Origin: Methylococcales bacterium
GTDB taxonomy: Bacteria > Pseudomonadota > Gammaproteobacteria > Methylococcales > Methylomonadaceae
Direction: 5' to 3'
Assembly (NCBI GenBank): GCA_026399015.1
Contig: JAPLRS010000040.1
Location: 1-64,000 of the forward strand
DNA length: 64,000 nt
Below the pieces are notes generated by a model that saw only the letters and a program-made list of their open reading frames with translations, did no database searches and was not told the DNA's origin. The position numbers and the translations under genes are program-made. This document shows, one piece after another, positions 38,818 to 48,262 of the stretch. Within the stretch, counting starts at the first letter, position 1, and the number at the start of each line of letters is the position of its first letter.

Positions 38818-38851
38818 GAATATTTAAGGCTACCTTAAAACGGGATAATAA

Positions 38852-39328
38852 ATGATTAATAATGATGTATTGCGTCGAGTGCGGTATGCACTAGATTTAA
38901 ATGATGTAACGATGCTAGAAGTATTTGCTTTAGGCGATTTAGAGATAAGTCGTGATGAGTTATTAGGTTATTTAAAAAAAGAGGATCAAGAAGGTTTTGT
39001 TGCTTTAAATAATCAAAAAATGGATGATTTCTTATCAGGATTAATTACCTACAAAAGAGGTAAGTTAGAAGATAAGCCTGAGGTAGAAAAGAAGCCGGCA
39101 GTTTCTTTAACAAATAACAGTATGTTAAAAAAACTTAGAATTGCTTTAAACTTTAAAGAAGACGATATGTTAAATACTTTAAAGTTAGCCGATTTCCAGA
39201 TTTCCAAAGGTGAATTAAGCGCTTTTTTTAGACAAAAAGGCCATAAGAATTACAGAGAATGTGGCGACCAAGTTATCAGGAATTTTTTACAAGGTTTGGC
39301 GTTGCATTTTAGAAAACCTATTGAATAA
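38852..39328 (+). CDS. DUF1456 family protein (YehS-like)
   Basis: 158 residues made of two homologous halves, each beginning LRRVRYALDLNDVTMLEVF / LKKLRIALNFKEDDMLNTL and continuing with I-S-x-x-E-L-x-x-(Y/F)-x-(K/R)-x-x. This two-fold DUF1456 architecture is that of E. coli YehS, whose function is unknown. Small, helical and cytoplasmic. It sits inside the dap gene group without an evident metabolic link. Confidence 0.88.
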   Translation: MINNDVLRRVRYALDLNDVTMLEVFALGDLEISRDELLGYLKKEDQEGFVALNNQKMDDFLSGLITYKRGKLEDKPEVEKKPAVSLTNNSMLKKLRIALNFKEDDMLNTLKLADFQISKGELSAFFRQKGHKNYRECGDQVIRNFLQGLALHFRKPIE

Positions 39329-39408
39329 TGTGCTTAAGGTAATATAACTTTTATTTGTATCACCTTAAACATTTATAAATCACCTTAACCTTTATCCTAT
39401 TAAATATT

Positions 39409-39651
39409 ATGAGCGATAACATATCAAATAATGCCCTTATATACGCCACATTAGCCCTTAATAGTGAAGTGGATTTACAACGCGAATATTTAGAATCAGA
39501 AGATGTGCCTGATGAAGAGCGTGAAAATGAAGAAGAAATTCTGGCTGATCTTGAGCAAGCTTTCATGGAATTTGTTGATGTATATAAAGGCCGTTGTAAA
39601 GTTGACAAGCAATTACCCAGTATCGATGAGTTATTAAATAGTCAGCTATAA
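39409..39651 (+). CDS. Small acidic protein of unknown function
   Basis: 80 residues, about 30% Asp/Glu, predicted helical (LYATLALNSEVDLQREYLE ... EEILADLEQAFMEFVDVYKGRCKVDKQLPSIDELLNS). No family recognised. It is 2 nt before the yffB-like gene, so it is co-transcribed and its reading frame is likely real. The C-terminal half resembles a short helical bundle domain; no metal or catalytic motif is seen. Confidence 0.7.
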   Translation: MSDNISNNALIYATLALNSEVDLQREYLESEDVPDEERENEEEILADLEQAFMEFVDVYKGRCKVDKQLPSIDELLNSQL

Positions 39652-39653
39652 CT

Positions 39654-39998
39654 ATGGTGACGCTGTACGGAATAAAAGCCTGTGATACGGTTAAAAAAGC
39701 ACGGCGTTGGCTTGATCAAAACTCAATAGCCTATCAATTTCACGATTTTAGAATTGATGGGCTAACCTCAGAACAATTACAAGATTTTGCTGATCGTGTT
39801 GATTGGAATACGCTGTTAAATCGCAGTAGTACTAGTTGGCGACAATTAAGTGATGAGCAACGAAGTCATATCAATTTAGAAACAGCCTTAGGCTTAATGC
39901 TAATAACCCCTACTTTAATCAAAAGACCACTTTTAGATACTGGCAATAAGCTCATTGTTGGTTTTAAAGTTGAGTCTTATTGTGCAGAATTATTATGA
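39654..39998 (+). CDS. ArsC-family reductase, YffB/Spx type
   Basis: 114 residues, thioredoxin-like fold. It has the YffB signature LYGIKACDTVKKARRWLDQNSI with a single N-terminal Cys, the FHDFRIDGLTSEQL segment, and TPTLIKRPLLDTGNKLIVGF. E. coli yffB also precedes dapE. A glutathione-dependent thiol reductase is suggested for the family, not arsenate resistance proper. Its TGA overlaps the dapE ATG (ATGA). Confidence 0.9.
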   Translation: MVTLYGIKACDTVKKARRWLDQNSIAYQFHDFRIDGLTSEQLQDFADRVDWNTLLNRSSTSWRQLSDEQRSHINLETALGLMLITPTLIKRPLLDTGNKLIVGFKVESYCAELL

Positions 39999-41128
39999 GT
40001 GAAACTTTAGAACTTCTTATAGATTTAATTAAAAAACCCTCGGTCACACCTGAAGACGCAGGTTGTCAGGATTATATTGTCGATCGATTAAAGGGATTAA
40101 ATTTTATAGAAGAGCGACTTAATTTTAATGATACGCAAAATCTTTGGTTAAAGCGCGGTACTGCAAACCCCTTATTTATTTTTTTAGGTCATACAGATGT
40201 TGTGCCCCCTGGTCCTTTAGAAGCTTGGGTATCTCCGCCCTTTGAGCCAACTATCCGTGATGGAAAATTATACGGTAGAGGCGCCGCTGACATGAAAGGC
40301 GGTATTGCCAGTTTTATGACGGCTGTAGAGAGGTTTGTGGCTAAATATCCAGATCATGCAGGATCAATTGGAATTTTGTTAACCAGTGATGAAGAGGGTC
40401 CTGCTACAAATGGGGTGGTGAAAGTAATGGAGGTTTTCGAGCAACGCCAAGAAAAGATTGATTGGTGTTTGGTGGGCGAACCCTCTAGCGATAAAAGAAT
40501 GGGTGATGTGATTCGAGTTGGGCGTCGAGGATCTTTATGTGCTAAGTTAACCATTATAGGTATTCAGGGTCATGTTGCGTATCCAGAATTAGCAGATAAC
40601 CCTATTCATAGTTTTGCACCGGCTTTAAAGGAGTTAACTGAAGAAGTTTGGGATCACGGCAATGTGTTTTTCCCTCCTACTAGTTTACAAGTGTCTAATA
40701 TTAATTCTGGTACTGGAGCTGAAAATATTATTCCGGGCTCTGCCGAGGTGCAGTTTAATTTACGATTTTGTACAGAGTTGAATGAAGATATTATCAAACA
40801 GCGTACTTGTGCAATTTTAGATAAATACAATTTTAAATATGATTTGCAATGGCGTTTGTCAGGCAATCCTTTTTTAACAGAAAAAGGCGCATTAATTGAC
40901 GCAACGCATGCGGCTATTAAAACAGTCACTGGTTTTGAAACGCTGGATGATACCGGCGGCGGCACTTCGGATGGCCGATTTATAGCGCCGACAGGAGCCC
41001 AAGTGCTGGAATTAGGGCCTTTGAATGAAAGTATTCATAAAATTAATGAGCATGTGGCGGTAGCGGATTTACAGATTTTGAGTGCTATTTATGAGCAAAT
41101 CTTGGTCAATTTATTAGTTAATTCATAG
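39995..41128 (+). CDS. dapE: Succinyl-diaminopimelate desuccinylase DapE
   Basis: 377 residues from the ATG at 39995 (MSETLELLIDLIKKPSVTPEDAGC), which overlaps the yffB-like stop as ATGA; a longer reading from 39980 starts at TTG. Binuclear zinc M20 peptidase: GHTDVVPPG, GRGAADMKGG, TSDEEGPATNG with the catalytic Glu, LVGEPSSDKRMGD, GGGTSDGRF and a C-terminal ELGPLNESIHKINEHV with the last metal His. It releases succinate from N-succinyl-L,L-diaminopimelate, the step after DapC. Confidence 0.97.
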   Translation: MSETLELLIDLIKKPSVTPEDAGCQDYIVDRLKGLNFIEERLNFNDTQNLWLKRGTANPLFIFLGHTDVVPPGPLEAWVSPPFEPTIRDGKLYGRGAADMKGGIASFMTAVERFVAKYPDHAGSIGILLTSDEEGPATNGVVKVMEVFEQRQEKIDWCLVGEPSSDKRMGDVIRVGRRGSLCAKLTIIGIQGHVAYPELADNPIHSFAPALKELTEEVWDHGNVFFPPTSLQVSNINSGTGAENIIPGSAEVQFNLRFCTELNEDIIKQRTCAILDKYNFKYDLQWRLSGNPFLTEKGALIDATHAAIKTVTGFETLDDTGGGTSDGRFIAPTGAQVLELGPLNESIHKINEHVAVADLQILSAIYEQILVNLLVNS

Positions 41129-41182
41129 TCGACTGCCTTTAATTAAGAGCCATGATTTAAAAAGATTGGGTAGGGAAAGAAA

Positions 41183-43402
41183 TTGCGTATAAAAACTGTT
41201 TTTATGATGACTTTGTCACTTGTGATGGTGGGGTGTTCTGTGAGAAATCTAGAGTCTAGTCGGCAGACTAAGGTAGAAGATCTTTTGGCGGCGATGACGC
41301 TGGAAGAAAAAGTAGGTCAGATGACTCAAATTGATTTTTCAGTCATTGCGGGTCAAGGTGATGAGTTAATTGATCAGCCTAAGTTACTGGATGCAATTCT
41401 GACTCACCATGTCGGTTCAATTTTAAATACGCCAAATAATAAAGCTCAATCCGTTGAAGATTGGCGCAATATCATTAATGTTATCAATACAGTTGCAGAG
41501 AAATCTCGATTAAAAATCCCCGTGTTGTATGGAATTGATGCCATACATGGGGCTTCTTATACTAAGAATTCAACATTATTTCCGCAAGCCATCAATATGG
41601 CTGCAACTTTTAATCCTGAGCTAAGTGTTAAAGAAGGTGAAATCACAGCTCAAGAGATAAGAGTATCGGGCTTGCAATGGAATTTTTCACCAGTGATGGA
41701 TATTGGTAGGCAACCTTTATGGCCGCGTTTATGGGAAACCTATGGTGAAGATGTACATTTGGCATCGGTGTTAGGGGCTTCATATATTAAGGGTTATCAA
41801 GGCGATGATATTTCTGCGTCTAATAAAGGCTTAACTTGTTTGAAACATTATGTGGGTTATAGCGTACCTAATAATGGTAAAGATAGAACGCCGGCCTGGA
41901 TTAGTGAGCGTATGTTGCGTGAATATTTTTTACCGAGCTTTGAGGCGGGTATAAAAGCGGGGTCACCGACGGTAATGGTTAATTCAGGTGAAGTAGATGG
42001 CATCCCTGGGCATGCAAATTATCATTATTTAACGACGATATTACGTGGCGAATTAGGTTTTAAAGGTTTTGCTGTCTCAGATTGGGAAGATATTAAACGC
42101 CTTTATATTAGGGATAAATTGGCTGCATCACCCAAAGAAGCCGTTAAAATTGCGGTGATGGCGGGTGTTGATATGAGCATGGTGCCGTTTGATTATTCGT
42201 TTTATGATTTATTGATAGAACTGGTTAAATCAGGTGAAGTGCCAATGGCCCGCATTGATGAAGCAGTCAGTAGAATTTTAAAAGTAAAAAATCAAGCTGG
42301 TTTATTTGATAATAATAAGGTGCCGTTATCTGCAGAGGAGAACTTTGCAACACGGGAATCTACAGCCACTAATTTGCAAGCTGCTAGAGAGTCTATAGTG
42401 CTAGCGAAGAATGAGCAGCATATTTTGCCGCTTAAAAAAGATGCAAAGATTTTAATTACCGGCCCTACTGCTAATTTATTAAGTGTTTTAAATGGTGGGT
42501 GGACTTTAAGTTGGCAAGGCGATAATGATAGTCTGCAACCAAAAGATAAATTGACAGTTTTTGGCGCTTTGCAGAAGAAATCAACGGCTAAAGTGACTTA
42601 TGTTGGTGGCACTCATTTTAATGACAAAATAGATATTAAAAAAGCGGTAGATGCGGCAAAGGATCAAGATGTTATTGTCTTATGCTTAGGTGAGAAGCCC
42701 TATACAGAAACGATGGGTAATATTCCATCATTAAATATAGATCAATCTCAAGTTGAATTGGCAAATGCTTTATTTGCCACAAGTAAGCCCGTTGTCTTAG
42801 TCACCTTAGGTGGGCGTCCGCGCATTATTACTGAGCAAGCAGAAAAGGCTGCTGCTGTGTTATTAGGTTTTTTACCGGGTATGGAAGGTGGAGTTGCAAT
42901 TGCTGATATTTTGTACGGTGATTACAATCCAAATGCTAAATTACCCATTTCTTATCCCAGAAATACTAATGATATCGTTTTGTATGATCATAAACCGATA
43001 GAAAATTTTGATACTAACTCTTATAACCCGCTGTATCCATTTGGGCATGGATTGAGTTATAGCCAATTTAAAACTTCAGGTTTAAAGCTTGAAAAGTCGC
43101 AGTATAAAATGGGCGAAGCCATTAATCTAAGTGTTAATGTTACTAATACGGGTGCATTAAAGGGTAAAGAAACGGTATTGGTTTATATTAATGATATGGC
43201 CGCGACGGTTACTCGCCCTAATAAACAGTTAAAAGCATTTAAGAAGGTTGAGTTAAATTCACAGCAAACGCAAAGTTTAACTTTTACCTTAACTCCGAAT
43301 GATTTGTCATTTATAGGGGTTGATTTAAAGCGCGTAATAGAGCCGGGTGAGTTTAAAGTTATGGTGGGTTCTGAGACAGTGCAATTTACATTAACAGATT
43401 GA
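41183..43402 (+). CDS. bglX: Glycoside hydrolase family 3 beta-glucosidase-like lipoprotein
   Basis: 739 residues starting at TTG (GGGAAAG nearby); no in-frame ATG would leave a full signal peptide. An N-terminal lipoprotein signal ends in the lipobox MVGC. The GH3 barrel (about 30-370) has GIDAIHGASYTKNSTLFPQ, CLKHYVGYS and the nucleophile Asp in AVSDWEDIK (about residue 300). The C-terminal alpha/beta domain has LPGMEGG and a final fibronectin-like domain (about 640-739) starts NVTNTGALKGKE. It resembles periplasmic BglX. With the sugar transporter 12 nt downstream it would split beta-glucosides in the periplasm or at the outer membrane for uptake. Substrate not certain. Confidence 0.9.
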   Translation: MRIKTVFMMTLSLVMVGCSVRNLESSRQTKVEDLLAAMTLEEKVGQMTQIDFSVIAGQGDELIDQPKLLDAILTHHVGSILNTPNNKAQSVEDWRNIINVINTVAEKSRLKIPVLYGIDAIHGASYTKNSTLFPQAINMAATFNPELSVKEGEITAQEIRVSGLQWNFSPVMDIGRQPLWPRLWETYGEDVHLASVLGASYIKGYQGDDISASNKGLTCLKHYVGYSVPNNGKDRTPAWISERMLREYFLPSFEAGIKAGSPTVMVNSGEVDGIPGHANYHYLTTILRGELGFKGFAVSDWEDIKRLYIRDKLAASPKEAVKIAVMAGVDMSMVPFDYSFYDLLIELVKSGEVPMARIDEAVSRILKVKNQAGLFDNNKVPLSAEENFATRESTATNLQAARESIVLAKNEQHILPLKKDAKILITGPTANLLSVLNGGWTLSWQGDNDSLQPKDKLTVFGALQKKSTAKVTYVGGTHFNDKIDIKKAVDAAKDQDVIVLCLGEKPYTETMGNIPSLNIDQSQVELANALFATSKPVVLVTLGGRPRIITEQAEKAAAVLLGFLPGMEGGVAIADILYGDYNPNAKLPISYPRNTNDIVLYDHKPIENFDTNSYNPLYPFGHGLSYSQFKTSGLKLEKSQYKMGEAINLSVNVTNTGALKGKETVLVYINDMAATVTRPNKQLKAFKKVELNSQQTQSLTFTLTPNDLSFIGVDLKRVIEPGEFKVMVGSETVQFTLTD

Positions 43403-43414
43403 TAGGGTTATGCA

Positions 43415-44713
43415 ATGGGGCCGCAACAAAGATCAGTAGAAATTAGTCATAATTTAGCGGATAAAAATAGTTATATTGGTTCTTTAACGGTTTTAACCTC
43501 CTTATTTTTTATTTGGGGATTTATAACCGCTCTGAATGACATTTTAATTCCGCATTTAAAAGCTGTTTTTACGCTTAACTATACGCAAGCTATGCTGGTG
43601 CAGTTCTGTTTTTTTATCGCGTATTTTGTATTTTCAGTGCCTAGTGGTTATTTGGTAGATAAGATAGATTACAAAGGTGGGATTATTACGGGGTTGTTGA
43701 TTGCTGGGTTGGGGTGTTTATTGTTTTATCCTGCAGCAGGGCTTCATTCTTATCCGTTATTTTTAACGGCATTTTTTGTCTTAGCGGCGGGTATTTGTTT
43801 ATTACAGGTGGCTGCAAATCCATACGTCACTATTTTAGGGGCATCAGATACTGCATCGAGTCGTTTAACAATGACTCAAGCCTTTAATTCTTTGGGTACT
43901 ACACTTGCACCTTATCTAGGTGCTTTATTTATTTTGTCGACCGCAGTTAAAAGTGCCGAAGAGATACAGGCATTAAACGTCGAGCAATTAAATGGTTATC
44001 AAACAGCCCAAGCGCTAGCCGTACAGATGCCTTATTTAATGTTGGCTGCGACCTTATGCATACTCGCTGTGATTTTTGTTATTCTTAAATTACCCAAAGT
44101 GCAAGCAATTACAGAGCCTGATATAAATAGTATAAATATAGAAAGTTTTGAATCGCATGAAAGTGCTTGGTCTTATAGACATTTAGTCTTGGGCGCATTA
44201 GGTATTTTTTTTTATGTGGGTAGTGAGGTTTCTATCGGTAGTTTTTTGATTAGTTTCTTAGGTCAACCTTCAATAGGAAATTTAACCGAACAAGAAGCGG
44301 GTCAATATGTGTCGTTGTATTGGGGGGGGGCTATGTTAGGGCGCTTTGCGGGAGCCTTAATTATGCAAAAAATTAAACCTCAATACGCCTTGTTGTTTAA
44401 TGGATTGATGGCAATGACATTGGTTTTAACGGTGATTTTTAGTAGTGGATCACTCGCAATGTGGGCTATTCTTGCAATTGGTCTGTTTAATTCGATTATG
44501 TTTCCTACTATTTTTTCTTTAGCTTTAGCTAGTTTAGGAAAACATACCGGACAGGGTTCGGGGATTTTATGTGCGGCCATTGTGGGTGGGGCTATTTTGC
44601 CTGTGATACAAGGGGTGTGCGCTGATAGCATTGGTATTCAATCGGCTTTTTTTGTACCTGCTTTAGGGTATTTGTATATCAGTTTTTATGGTTGGCAAGG
44701 TTATAAGCATTAA
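43415..44713 (+). CDS. FucP/GluP-type sugar:proton symporter (MFS)
   Basis: 432 residues, about 12 membrane helices. It has the FHS-family stretch FFIWGFITALNDILIPHLK, a VFSVPSGYLVDKIDYKGGI loop, LLQVAANPYVTILG and YWGGAMLGRFAGALIMQK. FucP-like transporters import fucose, glucose, galactose or N-acetylglucosamine; here glucose released by the adjacent GH3 enzyme is a good guess. A run of eight G at 44325-44332 encodes the conserved WGG and is a potential slippage site. Confidence 0.9.
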   Translation: MGPQQRSVEISHNLADKNSYIGSLTVLTSLFFIWGFITALNDILIPHLKAVFTLNYTQAMLVQFCFFIAYFVFSVPSGYLVDKIDYKGGIITGLLIAGLGCLLFYPAAGLHSYPLFLTAFFVLAAGICLLQVAANPYVTILGASDTASSRLTMTQAFNSLGTTLAPYLGALFILSTAVKSAEEIQALNVEQLNGYQTAQALAVQMPYLMLAATLCILAVIFVILKLPKVQAITEPDINSINIESFESHESAWSYRHLVLGALGIFFYVGSEVSIGSFLISFLGQPSIGNLTEQEAGQYVSLYWGGAMLGRFAGALIMQKIKPQYALLFNGLMAMTLVLTVIFSSGSLAMWAILAIGLFNSIMFPTIFSLALASLGKHTGQGSGILCAAIVGGAILPVIQGVCADSIGIQSAFFVPALGYLYISFYGWQGYKH

Positions 44714-44892
44714 ACTAGCAATTAATTTTTAGTTATATAAAAAGCGTGTAGAGGCTTTCAAGTCAATATGTATTGCAATTAACTTAACATTAATAGACTT
44801 TAATTCAAACATAGATTATATTCGGCAGTTAAATTAACTTATGGATATTCATGCCAATTTAAAGACTCGTGTCTTTATTCAGCGGAAATAAT

Positions 44893-46578
44893 ATGCTTTA
44901 TCAATCTTTACTTAAAACATTACAGGAAAGAAACAAGCTTTCAACTTCAGAATTAAAAAAAGTTGAACGTGTGCAGAAGACATCTGTCGCAGAAAGTTTA
45001 CCTCAGTTACTGGTTAAGTTAGGTTTGTGTTCTGAATCAGATGTTGCAGATGCTTTTGTTGAGTCCGGTCAATTTGAAAAAGTAGTTCCAGAACAATATC
45101 CATTAGAAAGACAGTTGCCAGAATTGGTATCTTTACGGTTTCTCAAAAATTACCATGTGATCGGTTTAGGTGTTACAGACGAGGAAGTGTTTGTCGCTAT
45201 GATGGATCCAGAAGATGCTTTCACGATTAATTCTTTAGGTTTAATGCTAGGTAAGCCTATTAATGTAAAAGTGGGATTGTTGTCTGAGATTGATGCGGCA
45301 TTGGATGTGCAGTACGGTGAAGATCGTTCAAAAATGGATAAATTAATTGATGATTTGGCCATTGATGATTTAGGTGAAGAAGATTTAGAGCATTTAAAAG
45401 ATTTAGCAAGTGAAGCACCAGTTATTAAAATGGTGAATTTGATTATGCAACGTGCCGTAGAAACACGCGCTTCAGATATTCATATTGAACCTTTTGAGCA
45501 ATCATTAAAAGTTAGATTACGCGTTGATGGGGTTTTACAAGAAATTGATGCTCCTAATGTAAAGTCAACCGCGGCCGTTATCTCGCGTATTAAGATTATG
45601 GCAAAGCTTAATATTGCAGAGCGACGCTTACCGCAAGATGGTCGTATTAAAGTGCAAATGATTGGTAAGGAACTTGATTTGCGTGTTTCAACCATTCCTA
45701 CGATGCACGGTGAGAGTGTTGTAATTCGTTTATTAGATAAAGAAAATACCGTATTAGACTTTAAGGCTTTAGGATTTGCAGGCCGACATTTAGAACAATT
45801 TATTGAAATTTTATCCTTACCTCATGGCATTATTTTAATTACGGGGCCAACTGGTAGTGGTAAATCAACCACGATGTATGCTGCTTTAAAGCAATTAAAC
45901 ACCCCTCAAAGAAAAATCATAACGGTTGAAGATCCGGTTGAGTATCAGATGGAAGGTATCAACCAAATTCAAGCAAAGCCTCAAATTGGTCTTACCTTTG
46001 CTTCTGCGTTGCGATCTATTGTGCGGCAAGATCCTGACGTTATTATGATCGGTGAGATGCGCGACTTAGAAACAGCAAGAATTGCGGTGCAATCAGCGTT
46101 AACAGGCCATTTAGTATTATCGACTTTGCATACTAATGATGCAGCGGGTGGTGTTACGCGGTTATTAGATATGGGCTTAGAGGAGTATTTATTAACCTCA
46201 ACAGTTAATGGGATTTTGGCTCAGCGCTTAGTAAGAAGATTATGTCCATCGTGTAAAGAAGCAAAATTAGCTGAGCCAGAATTAATTAAAGAATTGAGAT
46301 TGGATCGTTTTGCAAATAAACCTGAAATAACGCTTTATAAACCAGTGGGCTGTGTAGCTTGTTCGGGAACGGGATACCGAGGGCGTTTGGCTATTATTGA
46401 GTTTTTACCTATGACAGATCCAATTCGTAAGTTAATTATGGCGCATGAAGAAGCGGGTGCTATTCAAAAATTGGCGGTTGCTGAGGGAATGCAAACACTT
46501 TATGAAAATGGTTTGGTTAAAGTTGTAGAAGGTGTCACTACTTTAGAAGAAGTAATGCGCGTCACAACGGAATCTTAA
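44893..46578 (+). CDS. gspE: Type II secretion ATPase GspE
   Basis: 561 residues from the ATG at 44893 (GGAAATAAT upstream); a GTG eight codons earlier is less likely. The N-terminal N1E domain is followed by the RecA-like ATPase: Walker A GPTGSGKST near residue 320, the Asp box, Walker B PDVIMIGEMRD, and the tetracysteine zinc finger CPSC ... CVACSGTGYRGR near 450-490. It powers pseudopilus assembly from the cytoplasmic face. First gene of an 11-gene operon in xps order. Confidence 0.97.
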   Translation: MLYQSLLKTLQERNKLSTSELKKVERVQKTSVAESLPQLLVKLGLCSESDVADAFVESGQFEKVVPEQYPLERQLPELVSLRFLKNYHVIGLGVTDEEVFVAMMDPEDAFTINSLGLMLGKPINVKVGLLSEIDAALDVQYGEDRSKMDKLIDDLAIDDLGEEDLEHLKDLASEAPVIKMVNLIMQRAVETRASDIHIEPFEQSLKVRLRVDGVLQEIDAPNVKSTAAVISRIKIMAKLNIAERRLPQDGRIKVQMIGKELDLRVSTIPTMHGESVVIRLLDKENTVLDFKALGFAGRHLEQFIEILSLPHGIILITGPTGSGKSTTMYAALKQLNTPQRKIITVEDPVEYQMEGINQIQAKPQIGLTFASALRSIVRQDPDVIMIGEMRDLETARIAVQSALTGHLVLSTLHTNDAAGGVTRLLDMGLEEYLLTSTVNGILAQRLVRRLCPSCKEAKLAEPELIKELRLDRFANKPEITLYKPVGCVACSGTGYRGRLAIIEFLPMTDPIRKLIMAHEEAGAIQKLAVAEGMQTLYENGLVKVVEGVTTLEEVMRVTTES

Positions 46579-46579
46579 A

Positions 46580-47791
46580 ATGCCTTTATTTACTTACAAA
46601 GCCATCAGCAGTGTCGGTGAAACCGAAGAGGGTGTTAGAGATGCTGTTGATGATAAGGCGCTAATTGCGGCACTTCAGTCAGAAGGCTTTATCCCTATTC
46701 GGGTGGCTCCGGCTAATGCGGGAGCATTTTTTGGCTTAGGTGCAAAAAAATCTAAATTAACACCCAAAGATATTGGTTTTTTTACAGGTGAGTTAGCGAC
46801 TTTATTAGAATCTGGACTACCTATAGACAAAGCTTTGTTAGTGTTAATGGATTTAACTGAAGACAATGAGCGTTTAACTAAGCTAATTGCTAAGGTCTTA
46901 GAAAAAGTTAAAGGCGGTGTGTCATTAGCTGATGCTTTGGAGCAACAGCAAGGCGTATTTACAAAGTTTTATTTAAATATGATTCGTGCTGGTGAGGCCG
47001 GTGGCAGCCTTGATGAAGTGTTAACGCGCTTAGCCGAGTATTTGGAACGCTCACAAGAACTAAAAGATACCGTTAAAACGGCTATGATTTATCCAGTTAT
47101 TTTGTTGGTTATGTCTTTAGCATCGTTGTTTATCATGTTAACTTTTGTGGTGCCTCAGTTTACTGAAATGTTTGAAAGCGCAGGAAAAGCTTTACCTGTA
47201 TCAACGCAAATAGTGGTTGGTTTAGCAGAATGGTTACAGAGTTATTGGTGGGCATTGATACTGGGATTTTTTGTTATTTCTAGTTATATGAAATATCAAA
47301 TGGCTGATCCTGTTCGGAAAAAAGTATGGGATGGACGTTTCTTAAAGTTACCCTTAGCCGGTACGATTATCACAAATAAAGAAACCGCTAATATCACGCG
47401 TACTCTAGGAACATTGTTAGGTAATGGGGTGTCTATTATTTCTGCTTTAGTTATTGTTAGAGAAACCGTAGATAATCTTGTTTTAGCTGAAACTATTGCT
47501 AATGCAGAAGAGCAATTAAAACAAGGTAGGCATTTATCTGATGCATTACAAGAAAAAGCCTTGTTGCCAAAAATGGCTTTGCAAATGATTAAAATGGGTG
47601 AAGAAACAGGGCGTTTGGAAGAGATGCTGCTGCGAGTTGCCACTATTTATGATAAACAGTTGAGAGTAGCTATTCAAAGGTTGCTGGCGTTTCTTGAGCC
47701 AGTATTGATAATTACTTTAGGTTTAATGATTGCCGGTATTATTGTGTCAATTTTACTGGCTATTTTGAGTGTTAATGATTTGGCATTTTAA
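46580..47791 (+). CDS. gspF: Type II secretion inner-membrane platform protein GspF
   Basis: 403 residues. Two homologous T2SSF domains with membrane helices around 170-190, 220-240 and 375-395; the conserved IRAGEAGGSLDEVL and IKMGEETGRLEEML occur in the two halves. GspF forms the platform under GspE. It begins 1 nt after the gspE stop. Confidence 0.97.
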   Translation: MPLFTYKAISSVGETEEGVRDAVDDKALIAALQSEGFIPIRVAPANAGAFFGLGAKKSKLTPKDIGFFTGELATLLESGLPIDKALLVLMDLTEDNERLTKLIAKVLEKVKGGVSLADALEQQQGVFTKFYLNMIRAGEAGGSLDEVLTRLAEYLERSQELKDTVKTAMIYPVILLVMSLASLFIMLTFVVPQFTEMFESAGKALPVSTQIVVGLAEWLQSYWWALILGFFVISSYMKYQMADPVRKKVWDGRFLKLPLAGTIITNKETANITRTLGTLLGNGVSIISALVIVRETVDNLVLAETIANAEEQLKQGRHLSDALQEKALLPKMALQMIKMGEETGRLEEMLLRVATIYDKQLRVAIQRLLAFLEPVLIITLGLMIAGIIVSILLAILSVNDLAF

Positions 47792-47799
47792 GAGGAATA

Positions 47800-48237
47800 A
47801 TGATCACAATGAAAGAGTTGAATAATCGTAGACAAACTGGTTTTACCTTGCTTGAACTATTAGTGGTGTTGGGTATTATTGCTATGTTGGCCGGTATTGT
47901 TGGTCCACAAGTTATGAAGCATATGGGAGAATCAAAAACTAAAGCCGCTAAAGTACAAATTGAAGATTTGGCCGCCACACTAGATATGTATAAATTGGAT
48001 GCTGGTAGTTATCCAACCACAGATCAAGGATTACAAGCTTTAGTGGAAGCACCTGATAATGCAAAGCATTGGAATGGGCCTTATTTAGGTAAATCTAAAA
48101 TTCCTTTGGATCCTTGGCAAAATGAATATCACTATGTATTCCCAGGAGACCATGGAAAATTCGATATTTTTTCTTATGGTTCTGATGGTAAAGAAGGTGG
48201 TACTGGCGAAGATCAAGATGTTGTTAGCTGGGAATAA
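47800..48237 (+). CDS. gspG: Type II secretion major pseudopilin GspG
   Basis: 145 residues. The prepilin cleavage site is RRQTG|FTLLELLVVLGIIAML with Glu at +5, followed by the hydrophobic helix. The C-terminus has the GspG calcium-loop signature: LDPWQNEYHYVFPGDHGKFDIFSYGSDGKEGG and the final EDQDVVSW. It forms the body of the pseudopilus. A GAGGAATA site precedes the ATG. Confidence 0.97.
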   Translation: MITMKELNNRRQTGFTLLELLVVLGIIAMLAGIVGPQVMKHMGESKTKAAKVQIEDLAATLDMYKLDAGSYPTTDQGLQALVEAPDNAKHWNGPYLGKSKIPLDPWQNEYHYVFPGDHGKFDIFSYGSDGKEGGTGEDQDVVSWE

Positions 48238-48262
48238 TTAAATTAAAGTTGAACAAAATCTA

